A DNA stretch of 64,000 nt from Anaerolineae bacterium. GTDB taxonomy: Bacteria; Chloroflexota; Anaerolineae; 4572-78; J111. The notes under the pieces are model-generated. The model was not told where the DNA came from. It ran no database searches and saw nothing but the letters and a program-made list of their open reading frames with translations. This document shows, piece after piece, positions 1 to 9,057 of this stretch (position 1 is its first letter; each line of letters starts with the position of its first letter). The stretch spans positions 1 through 64,000 of the forward strand of contig JAFGNV010000029.1 of NCBI GenBank assembly GCA_016926805.1. Reading direction: 5' to 3'. Position numbers and translations under genes: made by a program.

Positions 1-1
1 G

Positions 2-2161
2 ATTGCCCTGCGCCAGGCTCGCGAACAGGGCTGGCGCAATTGGCAGGACATCAATTTAATTTCTGCCGTTCAGGCTAATCCGGCTGCTACGAGAATGAGC
101 GAGTTTATCTCCAGATTCTCAACTCAGAAGCAACTTTTACTTATAGATCAATATGGCGGGTTGGTTGCAGTTGGCGGTGGTCTCCCCGGGCGTTATTATT
201 ATGGTGATGAAGTCTGGTGGCAGCAGAGCTGGGTTCAAGGCCGAGGTCGGGTTATTTTTATTAATAATCTTGAAGTTAAGCCTGGGGATCAAGAGGCGTT
301 TATTGAAATTGCTGTGCCGGTTAATGCTTTTGGCACTCATGGCTTGCCGGTGGGAATGCTCTACTCTTTATTGCCTGTGCGTAATCTCAATATCTTTGCC
401 GATGTCTCGTCTGACGCCCAGGGGGAAACAGTGGATTTAGCCTTGGTGAATAAAGATGGTCAGGTTTTGTACAGTTCCGATCTATCTCAAATTGGGCAAA
501 AGGTAGCACAGAATGATGAGGACGAGGTGGGGCAAAATATTATCCGTAGCGAGGCGAGCCTTGATCTTTCACCTCAGTTAGCATCCTTGGAAGGATTGGG
601 CTGGACGATTATAGTCCAGCAGCCGGTCACTGAGGCGCTTGGCGTTGTAAGAACTCTTTCGCAATTTACCTTATTCGGTGGCCTGGCCGCATTAGCCCTG
701 GCTATCGTGGTTGGGGTCTGGATTTCGCGCCAGCTTGCCCGTCCCATTGAAAATCTAACAGGTATTGCGACGATAATGGCTGCCGGTCAACTCCAACAGG
801 CAGCCCCGGTTTCTGGCCCAACCGAACTCCAAACCCTGGCGCGGGCTTTCAACAGCATGACCGAACAACTCCGGCAAATTTTGGCCGGTTTGGAACAGCA
901 AGTGGTAGCTCGTACCGAACGTTTGGAAATTGTGGCCACTTTGGGCGAACGCCTCAGCGCCATTCTCAACCTGGAAGAATTGCTGACCCAGGTGGTCAAC
1001 CAGATTCAACAAAAGTTTCACTATTATCATGCCCACATTTACCTGCTTGATGACGCGGGTAAGAACTTGGTGGTGGCGGCTGGTACCGGCGAGGCTGGAA
1101 TGGCCATGACCGCCGCCGGTCATCATATCCCTGTAGATGCCCCTGTCAGCCTGGTAGCTAGAGCTGCCCGGTTGGGTGACATTGTTCGGGCTGACAACGT
1201 GCACCAACTTGAAGGTTGGTTGCCCAACCTGCTTTTGCCCGATACCTGTTCGGAGATGGCCGTGCCCATTATCCTGGAAGGACAGGTGGTAGGCGTGCTG
1301 GATGTGCAGCAGGATAAAGTGGCCGGCCTGGATGAAGGTGACGCCGCCCTGTTGCGTTCTCTGGCCAACCAGGTTGCTGTGGCCATTCGAAATGCGCGTC
1401 TGTTTGAAGAGGCCCACGCGGCCCTGGCTGAGGCCCGAGAGATCCAGCAACGATTTGTCGAGCAAGCCTGGGATAGAAGTTGGGTTATAAGGCGAGGTCG
1501 AGGTCGGGTGCAATTTAGCCTGGGCGAGTCGACCACCTTGAATGAAACTGAACTTGCTGAGGCCCGGCAAAAGGCCCTGACCTGCCAGGAACCTCGTCTG
1601 GTATCGCTCGACGGCAGTGAGTCTAAAGACGGCGGTAGCGGACTCCCGCCATCGGTTATTTCGCGCGCTTTGGTGGCTCCAATCAGGCTTGGCGAAGTGA
1701 CCATTGGTAATTTGCAGCTACACGGGATTGATGCTCAAAGAAAATGGACCGAAAATGAACTGGCTTTCATCAATGCCATTGTCGACCAGGTGGCTCAGTC
1801 TGCCGAGAACCTGCGCTTGCTCAGTGAAACGCAAGAGCGAGCCAGCCGCGAACAACTCGTCAGTCGAATTACCGACAGGTTACGCCGCGCCCCCGACATA
1901 GAAACGTTAATGAAGTTGGCAGTAGAAGAACTGTCTCGGGTGTTAGATCCGGCTCGTACTTTTGTCCGTCTTGGCCCTGCCACCGAGTTGAATTTGAGCC
2001 CACCGGCAGGGGTTGATGATGGCCAGCCTTCGGATGAAACCGCCGGGGAGACGGGATCGGAAGACGAAGTGGCAACCTTATCTGAAGACTCAGTCGAATT
2101 TATCGACGACGAAATAGAACAGGCCGAAGACGTTACGCCTCAACCTGTTGGTGATAACTAA
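2..2161 (+). CDS. Membrane sensor, Cache-TM-HAMP-GAF, no output domain (5' partial)
   Basis: The frame is open from base 2 with no start codon before an ATG at 95, and the Cache-like ligand region is already under way, so the true start lies left of the window; 719 residues are visible. Counting from base 2: extracytoplasmic Cache-like region to about 215, TM helix about 218-240, HAMP about 240-292, coiled coil, a full GAF about 317-476 (YHAHIYLLDD, SEMAVP, GVLDVQ), a helical linker, a short degenerate second GAF about 550-605, a tail starting ETQERASREQ, and an acidic disordered C-terminus. There is no kinase, cyclase or receiver domain. It presumably passes an extracellular signal through HAMP and GAF to a partner; the downstream histidine kinase is the obvious candidate (inference). 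First visible member of the array; 19 bases separate it from the next gene. Confidence 0.85.
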   Translation: MALRQAREQGWRNWQDINLISAVQANPAATRMSEFISRFSTQKQLLLIDQYGGLVAVGGGLPGRYYYGDEVWWQQSWVQGRGRVIFINNLEVKPGDQEAFIEIAVPVNAFGTHGLPVGMLYSLLPVRNLNIFADVSSDAQGETVDLALVNKDGQVLYSSDLSQIGQKVAQNDEDEVGQNIIRSEASLDLSPQLASLEGLGWTIIVQQPVTEALGVVRTLSQFTLFGGLAALALAIVVGVWISRQLARPIENLTGIATIMAAGQLQQAAPVSGPTELQTLARAFNSMTEQLRQILAGLEQQVVARTERLEIVATLGERLSAILNLEELLTQVVNQIQQKFHYYHAHIYLLDDAGKNLVVAAGTGEAGMAMTAAGHHIPVDAPVSLVARAARLGDIVRADNVHQLEGWLPNLLLPDTCSEMAVPIILEGQVVGVLDVQQDKVAGLDEGDAALLRSLANQVAVAIRNARLFEEAHAALAEAREIQQRFVEQAWDRSWVIRRGRGRVQFSLGESTTLNETELAEARQKALTCQEPRLVSLDGSESKDGGSGLPPSVISRALVAPIRLGEVTIGNLQLHGIDAQRKWTENELAFINAIVDQVAQSAENLRLLSETQERASREQLVSRITDRLRRAPDIETLMKLAVEELSRVLDPARTFVRLGPATELNLSPPAGVDDGQPSDETAGETGSEDEVATLSEDSVEFIDDEIEQAEDVTPQPVGDN

Positions 2162-2180
2162 ACCCTGAATATAGTGATAG

Positions 2181-5100
2181 ATGATAGAAAACCTTTTACA
2201 CCATAACCAAAAAAATCCAACATCACCCAACCACCGTCCCACCATTGGCTATCTGGCCGCTTCTATGGCGGGTGATATTGGCCACGCGATATGGTCCGGG
2301 GTGGTTAACGCAGCGCAGAAAAATGAGGTTAACCTGATTTGTTTTCCCGGGGACAGATTGTGTAACCCCAACGGGTTTTTGGCTCAGGCCAACGTGCTCT
2401 ATGATTTGGTTGATCCGGAGAGTCTTGACGGTCTGATCAGTTGGACTTCCACGATTGGCGCTTATGTTGACCATCGTACCTATACCGAATTCTACCAACG
2501 CTATCGTTCCCTGCCTATGGTCAGCCTGGGAACGGCTTTGGCGGGCGTTTCCTCTGTTCTGGTAGATGGTTACTGCGGTATGCGAGAGATGGTAATCCAT
2601 CTCATTGAGCACCACGGTTATCGCCGGTTGGCCTTTATCCAGGGTCCAGAGGATCATCCCTACGCCCAGGAGCGATACCAGGCTTTTATTGATACCCTGG
2701 CCGAGTATGACCTGCCCCTCGACCCGGATTTGATCACTCCCCCCGCCGATTGGGCCCAGACGACAGGCTACCAGACGATCCAACTGTTGTTGAACCAACG
2801 CGGGTTACAGCCGCAGGTTGATTTTCAAGCCGTAGTGGCTGCCAGTGATCGTATTGCTCTGGGAGCGTTGGAAGCTTTGCAAATGGCAGGCGTTCGGGTG
2901 CCTGACGAGATGGCCGTGGTTGGATTTAACAACTCGCTAGAAGGGCAAACCTTAACCCTGCCTCTAACCTCGGTGGCGGCGCCGTTTCACGAGCAGGGAG
3001 AAAAAGCGCTTGAATTGATCCTGGCCATGTTAGCGGGCGGTCCCACGCCCGAAGAAGTAATCCTGCCCTCAAGGCTGGTGGTACGTCGATCTTGCGGCTG
3101 TTTAGATGCGGCTGTGGCGCATACGGCATCCAGGCCAGTGGCCGGAATTTTACCGGAGGGAGATTTTACGGCTGAGGCGTTTGACCTTGCCCTTACCGCC
3201 CAGCGCGAAACCATGATTACCGAGATGGTTCTGGCGGTAAGCGAGTTGTCGGAAATGCCTGAGTACACTTTAGAAACTGCCTTAACCAGATCGTTGTTAG
3301 ACGCATTTACCACCGAGTTACTCGACGGCACGCCGGGTGTTTTTCTGCAAACTCTGGATGAGGTGTTACGCCAGGCGATGGTGACCAGCGAGGCCGTATC
3401 AGAGGTTGCCGGACGAAATGTAATGGCATGGCAGGAGGTCGTCTCCGTTCTGCGTCACCATCTCTTGCCCTATCTTGGCCGGGGCGAAGTTCGATCCAGG
3501 GCCGAGGACCTCTGGCAACAGGCCCGGCTGATGATCAGCGAAACCGCCCAACGAGCGGAAGCGTATCAAACCTTACGGGCTGCGCAACGGACCCAGAGGT
3601 TGCGTGAAATTGGTCAGGCGTTGATTACTACCTTTGATGTGACGGAACTGATGGATATCTTGGCCCGGGAATTGCCCCAACTTGGCATCGAGTGTTGTTA
3701 CCTTTCTCTTTATCAGAATCCGGCTGAACCAACCGGCTTGTCTTGTCTGACCCTGGCCTATGATGAAACCGGCCGGATTGAGCCAAATCCGGACAAAAGG
3801 CGTTTTCCCTCTCACCGCCTGGCGCCGGAGGGAATGTTGTCTGGAGATAAACAACATAGTTTTGTGGTTGAACCGCTCTACTTCCACGAGAATCAATTGG
3901 GGTTTGTTTTATTTCAGATAGGCCCGCAAGAAGGAATGGTTTATGAAGCCTTGCGTGGTGAGATTAGCAGCGCTTTGCCAGGAGCGTTGTTGGTGGAAAA
4001 GCGTCGGCAGGCAGAAGAAATTATGGCTCACTGGGTTGCCGAGCTTGAACTTGTAAGCCAGGTAAGCGCGGCAGCCTTAGTAATGTTGGACACAACGGAG
4101 CTGTTGCAACAGGTAACCAACCTCATCAAAGATAGGTTTGAGCTGTATCATGCGCATATCTACTTGTTTGACCAGGCTACAGAGATGCTTGTTTTGGCAG
4201 CCGGAGCAGGTACGGTGGGGGCACAGATGGTGGCCGAAGGTTGGCGCATCCCGCTTAAACGGGAGCAATCATTGGTGGCGCAAGCGGCCCGGATGCGGCA
4301 GCCGGTTATTGCCAATCAGGTCACGGCCAATCCAAATTGGTTACCCAACCGGCTGCTCCCGGATACCCAATCGGAGTTGGCCGTGCCCCTGGTTGCCGGA
4401 GACCGGTTATGGGGCGTGCTCGACGTGCAGGCGGATGAAGTTGACCGTTTTGCCGCGGATGATACCCGGATTCAGAGTATTATGGCCGCGCAGATAACCG
4501 TGGCTCTGGAGAATGCCCGTCTGTTTGAGCAGAGCCAGGCCAATATGATATTTACGGAGAGATTATATCAAGCCGGGGTGCGGATTGCGGCGGCCAATAA
4601 TTTGCCGGAGGTTGTAGCTGCCGTGGCTGAGGCCGTGCCGGCGGGGAACATCAACCGCGTCATCTTGTTTGAATTTGAGTACAATGTCAGGAACGAGCTA
4701 GAAGCGATGGTGGCCAGGGCAAACTGGCATAGTGGCCGGGGAATCCCGCCGACGCCAGTGGAAACCCGATACCACCAGAGGATGTTTTCGGGAATCAGGC
4801 AATTTATAGGAACGGAGCCGCTAATTTTTGCCGACATTCAGCAGGATGAACGATTTGACGAAAGATCGCAAGCTCTGTTTCGCCAGCTACAGATCCGGGC
4901 TATGGCGGCGTTGCCTTTATGGACCGGCGCCCGGCAAATAGGGGTTTTGCTATTGCAGACAGACGAAGCATATCAGTTAAGTGAAACAGAGATTCAACCG
5001 TATGCATCACTTATGGGACAGGTGGCCGTGGCAGTGCAAAACCAACGATTACTGGCCGAAACCAATGCGATTCTGGCTGAGATGGAGGCAGTCCAGCGCC

Positions 5101-5606
5101 GTTATCGGGTGCAGTCCTGGGAAGCCTATCGAGCGCAGCAGACAGCCCAACATTATGAGCGGATACGAGAAGGAATCTCGGCCGATGGCAAATTATTGGC
5201 CAGTCAGTTGGCGGCGGCAAATGGTCAGCAACAAAGGCCCGATGAGCAGCAACCGGTTGAGATCGACCCCGACCAGATGCCGTCCAGCCTGACCAGATCG
5301 TTAACAATACGTGATCGGGTAATTGGCTGGTTAGGCCTGCAAGAAACGTATCAACGAAACTGGAGCCCTCATGAAATTGCCCTGGTAGAGGCCATTAGCG
5401 AACAGGTAGCCCGGGCTTATGAGAATTTACGGTTGATTGATGAAACACAGCAGCGGGCGGCCCGGGAAAGCCGGATTAGTGAAATTGGCGACAGAATTCG
5501 GAGCGCGCAATCCCTGGAAGAGGCCCTGCAAATAGCCGTTCGGGAAATCGGTCATAGCTTGGAAGCGCCACAAACGGTTGTGAAGTTAGAAGTGTCAGAC
5601 TCGTAA
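2181..5606 (+). CDS. HTH-less LacI-type ligand-binding domain fused to GAF domains
   Basis: 1141 residues. Residues ~20-305 match the Peripla_BP_3 sugar-binding fold of LacI regulators (RPTIGYLAAS, DGLISW, YRRLAFIQG, VVGFNNS), closing with RRSCGC. In place of the usual N-terminal HTH there is only a short polar stretch, and there is no signal peptide, so this is a cytoplasmic ligand sensor, not a repressor or a transport protein. A helical linker (~330-470) follows, then GAF-like domains at about 470-620, 630-785 (YHAHIYLF, SELAVPL, GVLDVQ), 795-955 and a short one at 1035-1083, ending in the array tail (ETQQRAARES). No catalytic output domain. Paralogue of the next gene throughout. Ligand unknown; a sugar or nucleoside is the family expectation. 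No clear Shine-Dalgarno before the ATG. Confidence 0.85.
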   Translation: MIENLLHHNQKNPTSPNHRPTIGYLAASMAGDIGHAIWSGVVNAAQKNEVNLICFPGDRLCNPNGFLAQANVLYDLVDPESLDGLISWTSTIGAYVDHRTYTEFYQRYRSLPMVSLGTALAGVSSVLVDGYCGMREMVIHLIEHHGYRRLAFIQGPEDHPYAQERYQAFIDTLAEYDLPLDPDLITPPADWAQTTGYQTIQLLLNQRGLQPQVDFQAVVAASDRIALGALEALQMAGVRVPDEMAVVGFNNSLEGQTLTLPLTSVAAPFHEQGEKALELILAMLAGGPTPEEVILPSRLVVRRSCGCLDAAVAHTASRPVAGILPEGDFTAEAFDLALTAQRETMITEMVLAVSELSEMPEYTLETALTRSLLDAFTTELLDGTPGVFLQTLDEVLRQAMVTSEAVSEVAGRNVMAWQEVVSVLRHHLLPYLGRGEVRSRAEDLWQQARLMISETAQRAEAYQTLRAAQRTQRLREIGQALITTFDVTELMDILARELPQLGIECCYLSLYQNPAEPTGLSCLTLAYDETGRIEPNPDKRRFPSHRLAPEGMLSGDKQHSFVVEPLYFHENQLGFVLFQIGPQEGMVYEALRGEISSALPGALLVEKRRQAEEIMAHWVAELELVSQVSAAALVMLDTTELLQQVTNLIKDRFELYHAHIYLFDQATEMLVLAAGAGTVGAQMVAEGWRIPLKREQSLVAQAARMRQPVIANQVTANPNWLPNRLLPDTQSELAVPLVAGDRLWGVLDVQADEVDRFAADDTRIQSIMAAQITVALENARLFEQSQANMIFTERLYQAGVRIAAANNLPEVVAAVAEAVPAGNINRVILFEFEYNVRNELEAMVARANWHSGRGIPPTPVETRYHQRMFSGIRQFIGTEPLIFADIQQDERFDERSQALFRQLQIRAMAALPLWTGARQIGVLLLQTDEAYQLSETEIQPYASLMGQVAVAVQNQRLLAETNAILAEMEAVQRRYRVQSWEAYRAQQTAQHYERIREGISADGKLLASQLAAANGQQQRPDEQQPVEIDPDQMPSSLTRSLTIRDRVIGWLGLQETYQRNWSPHEIALVEAISEQVARAYENLRLIDETQQRAARESRISEIGDRIRSAQSLEEALQIAVREIGHSLEAPQTVVKLEVSDS

Positions 5607-5623
5607 TTTGTCTGGAGATGAGT

Positions 5624-8600
5624 ATGCAAAATGGCCGGTCTCGTAAGAAAAAAAGAATAAAGCGACAGAATAAACGTCCGACCATCGGTTTTCTTATCGT
5701 CAACACAACTCGGGGGTGGGAACAACTGCAATGGTTGGGCGTGGTCGATGCCGCCCGGGCGCAGGATGTCAACCTGATCTGTTTCCCCGGTGGAGAATTA
5801 CGCGGCCCTTATGGATTCACTGCCCAGGCAAACGTGCTTTACAATTTGGTGAGTGCTGAACGGGTGGATGGAATTGTGCTCTGGCAGGCCGGTTTTGATA
5901 ACTACGTTAACGCGGACGAGGTGGCGGAATTTTGTGCGCAATATCAATTGCCTGTGGTTACCGTCGAAGACACAGTTGTCGGCGTGCCGGGTGTACTTAT
6001 GGACAATTATCAGGCCATGAAGGAGCTGATGCTCCACCTGATTGAGGGACATGGCTACCGGCGTATTGCCTTTATCAAACATCTATCCCAAAGCCATTTT
6101 GGTTTTGAAGAACGATATCGCGCTTATGCCGATACCCTGGCCCAACATGGCATTTCTGGCGAGACAAACCTTATTTCTCCTCCTTTTGGACCAGAAGACC
6201 CGGCATCGTTGGCCAAATTGGCCAGGTGGTTACAGGCAGAGCGAATTGCCGAGTGTGATGCGGTGGTTGTGCATAGCGATCAGTCAGCCTTATTTGCGTT
6301 GCCGGTATTGCAGTCATCAGGAATACGGGTACCTGCGGATCTGACCCTGACCGGGTTTGATGATATTGCGGAGAGCGGCTTTGTTACGCCTCCGTTAACG
6401 ACTGTGCGGCCGCCTTTTTATGAGATGGGCTGGAAGGCCGTGGAGATAATGTCGGCGCTGTTAGCCGGTGAAAAGGTTCCCCAACAGGTGGTTTTACCCT
6501 CAAAGTTGGTGATACGCCAATCGTGTGGTTGTTTAAACCCGGTGGTGGAACAAGCAGCCGCAGGGCCGGTGTTGGTAACCAACGAAACGTTTAAAACCGT
6601 TGTCAGCACGGGGCGAGAGGAACTTATCTCTGAGATGGTTCAAGCGATAGGTACTTCCGGTGGGGATCAGACCTCAGCCTGGGCCGAGCAACTGCTGGAT
6701 GCCTTTGTGGCTACGCTTGGAGCCAAAATGGAGGGAGAATCACCGGCTACCTTTTTGTCCACGCTGGATGAGGTGTTGCGCCAGGTGATTGCGGCTGATG
6801 GCGACGCGGCGCTGTGGCAGAATGGACTCCTGGTATTGCGCCGTTTCTTGTTGCCGTGTCTCAGTAACAATGAAACCGAAACATCATACCTGGAACGGGC
6901 CGAGGAAGTCTGGGGGCAGGCGGCTATCATGATCGGTGAAGCGGCAAGACGGACCAGGCTAAATCGGCGCTTACAGGCCGAACGACAGGCCCAGACCTTA
7001 CGCGAGATTGGCCAGGCTTTGATGACCACGTTTGATGTGACCGAGTCGGTGGAGGTATTGGCTCAAGACCTGCCCCGGCTCGGTATTCCGAGTTGTTATC
7101 TTTCTTTATACGAAAATCCGGCGGTGCCGGCTGAGTGGTCTAAGCTGCTCCTGGCTTATAGCCAAAAGGGGCGCCTTGAACTGGACTCTGCCGGACAGCG
7201 TTTTCCTTCTCGTCAATTGGTGCCGGAGGCAATACTACGGGAGCGAAATAACCAAACCGAACAGCCGTATCGCCTGATAGCCGAACCACTCTACTTTCGG
7301 GATAATCAATTGGGCTTTGTCTTGTTCGAAGTGGGGCCGCGAGAAGGGGTGATCTACGATGCCCTGCAGACGGAGATTAGCAGCGCGTTGCAGGGAGCAC
7401 TTCTGGTTGAGAAACGCCGGCAGGCTGAGAAAGCCATGCTCAAACGGGCTACCGAGCTTGAATTGGTGGCCCAGGTGAGCGCCGCCGCCGCAGCTGTTCT
7501 GGACGCAACCGAGTTGTTGGAGCGGGTGGCCAATCTCACCAAAGATAGTTTTGGCCTGTACCACGCCCATATCTATCTGCTTGACGAAGCCAGACAATCG
7601 TTAGAGTTGGTTGCCGGCGCGGGTACCGTAGGACAACAGATGGTGGCCGAAGGGTGGCGGATACCGTATAACCATGAGCAGTCTGTGGTGGCCAGGGCAG
7701 CCCGAACCCGCCGGGGAATTGTGGTTAACGATGTTCTGGCAGATTCAAATTGGTTGCCCAATGTGCTGTTGCCAGATACCCAATCCGAACTGGCCGTACC
7801 ATTAATGACAAGCGAGAAAGTTTTGGGCGTGCTGGATGTACAAGCCGATGAAGTGGGTCACTTTACCGAAGACGATATCCGAACCCAAAGTACGCTGGCG
7901 GCCCAGGTGGCCGTAGCGTTGGAAAATGCGCGTCTGTTTGAAGAGGGACAGCAGAGCCTGGCCTTTATTCAGAGATTGTATCAAACGGCCCAACAACTTA
8001 CCTCGGCGGGAGATTTATCAGAAATTTTGGCCACCGTGGTTAAAGTAGGGCCGGAAGAACTCGTCAATCGGGCGCTGTTGGGTGACTTTGAGTATGATAA
8101 AAATGGTGAGTTGTCGGCTGTGGTGATTCGGGCCAACTGGCCTGATGGTCAAGAACAATCCCCCGTGCTGGTTGGAACGCGCTACCAGCGATCAATGCAT
8201 CCTGTGATTAGCCAATTTTTGGGGTCGGCGCCAAAAATCTTTAAGGATATTCAGCATGACGCTCAATTTGACGAGGGCATGCGGCGGGTATTTGGCCAAC
8301 TAAATGCTCGGGACTTAGGGGTTTTGCCTTTAAAGATAGGCCCGCGCCAGACAGGGGTTTTGTGGTTATTGACAGACGAGGCGCGTCAATTACACCCGGA
8401 GGATATAAGACCCCATGTGTCACTTATGAATCAGATGGCTATAGCTGTAGAGAACCAGCGTTTATTAATGGAGATGAATGCCGCCCTAGCCGAAGTGGAG
8501 AGAACGCAACGAGATTACACGGCGCAGACCTGGGAAACCTATTGGACCCGCCACGGCGGACAAACAAGTTACCAAAAAGTAAAGGAAGAAATAACCTCGC

Positions 8601-9031
8601 CCGAAGGCATCCTATCAGCCGGAGTGGCTCAAGAAATACCTCCAAGGTTTGCCGGATTGGCCAACGGCGATAAAACGAAACAACCCCTGTTGAAAGAAGA
8701 AAAAATCGGATCCAGTCTGGTATTTCCCCTGACCGTCCGCGATCAGGTGATAGGCGTATTGGGCTTGCAGGATACTGCCGAACGAGCCTGGACACCTGAA
8801 GAATCTGCCATTGTGGAAGCAATTAGCGAACAACTGGCGCAGGCAATGGAAAACTTACGCCTTATTGATGAAACTCGTCAGCGAGCCTGGCGTGAAGCCA
8901 AAATTAACGAAATGAGTGAAAAGATTCGGGGGGCGCAATCGTTGGCAGAAGCCTTGCAGATAGCCGTGAAAGAAGTTGGTTTGAGTTTGAAAGTCCCGCA
9001 AACTGCCGGGCAGGTGAGGATTTCAGAATAG
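5624..9031 (+). CDS. HTH-less LacI-type ligand-binding domain fused to GAF domains (paralogue)
   Basis: Same architecture as the preceding gene: LacI-type ligand domain near the N-terminus (RPTIGFLIVN, YRRIAFIKH, TGFDDI, closing RQSCGC), helical linker, GAF-like domains (the best at about 620-775, YHAHIYLLDE), and the array tail (DETRQRAWREA). Start choice: GGAG at 5614-5617 abuts an ATG at 5618 but lies 6 bases before an in-frame ATG at 5624, so the second ATG is preferred; 1135 residues. A basic N-terminus (RSRKKKRIKRQNK) precedes the ligand domain; it is too short for an HTH. Eleven bases separate the upstream stop from the first ATG. The pair is a tandem duplication with diverged ligand pockets (inference), giving the array two different cytoplasmic small-molecule inputs. 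Confidence 0.85.
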   Translation: MQNGRSRKKKRIKRQNKRPTIGFLIVNTTRGWEQLQWLGVVDAARAQDVNLICFPGGELRGPYGFTAQANVLYNLVSAERVDGIVLWQAGFDNYVNADEVAEFCAQYQLPVVTVEDTVVGVPGVLMDNYQAMKELMLHLIEGHGYRRIAFIKHLSQSHFGFEERYRAYADTLAQHGISGETNLISPPFGPEDPASLAKLARWLQAERIAECDAVVVHSDQSALFALPVLQSSGIRVPADLTLTGFDDIAESGFVTPPLTTVRPPFYEMGWKAVEIMSALLAGEKVPQQVVLPSKLVIRQSCGCLNPVVEQAAAGPVLVTNETFKTVVSTGREELISEMVQAIGTSGGDQTSAWAEQLLDAFVATLGAKMEGESPATFLSTLDEVLRQVIAADGDAALWQNGLLVLRRFLLPCLSNNETETSYLERAEEVWGQAAIMIGEAARRTRLNRRLQAERQAQTLREIGQALMTTFDVTESVEVLAQDLPRLGIPSCYLSLYENPAVPAEWSKLLLAYSQKGRLELDSAGQRFPSRQLVPEAILRERNNQTEQPYRLIAEPLYFRDNQLGFVLFEVGPREGVIYDALQTEISSALQGALLVEKRRQAEKAMLKRATELELVAQVSAAAAAVLDATELLERVANLTKDSFGLYHAHIYLLDEARQSLELVAGAGTVGQQMVAEGWRIPYNHEQSVVARAARTRRGIVVNDVLADSNWLPNVLLPDTQSELAVPLMTSEKVLGVLDVQADEVGHFTEDDIRTQSTLAAQVAVALENARLFEEGQQSLAFIQRLYQTAQQLTSAGDLSEILATVVKVGPEELVNRALLGDFEYDKNGELSAVVIRANWPDGQEQSPVLVGTRYQRSMHPVISQFLGSAPKIFKDIQHDAQFDEGMRRVFGQLNARDLGVLPLKIGPRQTGVLWLLTDEARQLHPEDIRPHVSLMNQMAIAVENQRLLMEMNAALAEVERTQRDYTAQTWETYWTRHGGQTSYQKVKEEITSPEGILSAGVAQEIPPRFAGLANGDKTKQPLLKEEKIGSSLVFPLTVRDQVIGVLGLQDTAERAWTPEESAIVEAISEQLAQAMENLRLIDETRQRAWREAKINEMSEKIRGAQSLAEALQIAVKEVGLSLKVPQTAGQVRISE

Positions 9032-9057
9032 TTTGCTGATTGATTTGGAGCAAAGTG

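Noticed and set aside
755-1704. Long open frames on the minus strand inside the first sensor gene
   Set aside because: They run antisense to a strongly supported GAF domain and have no recognisable domain; they are shadows of biased codon use.
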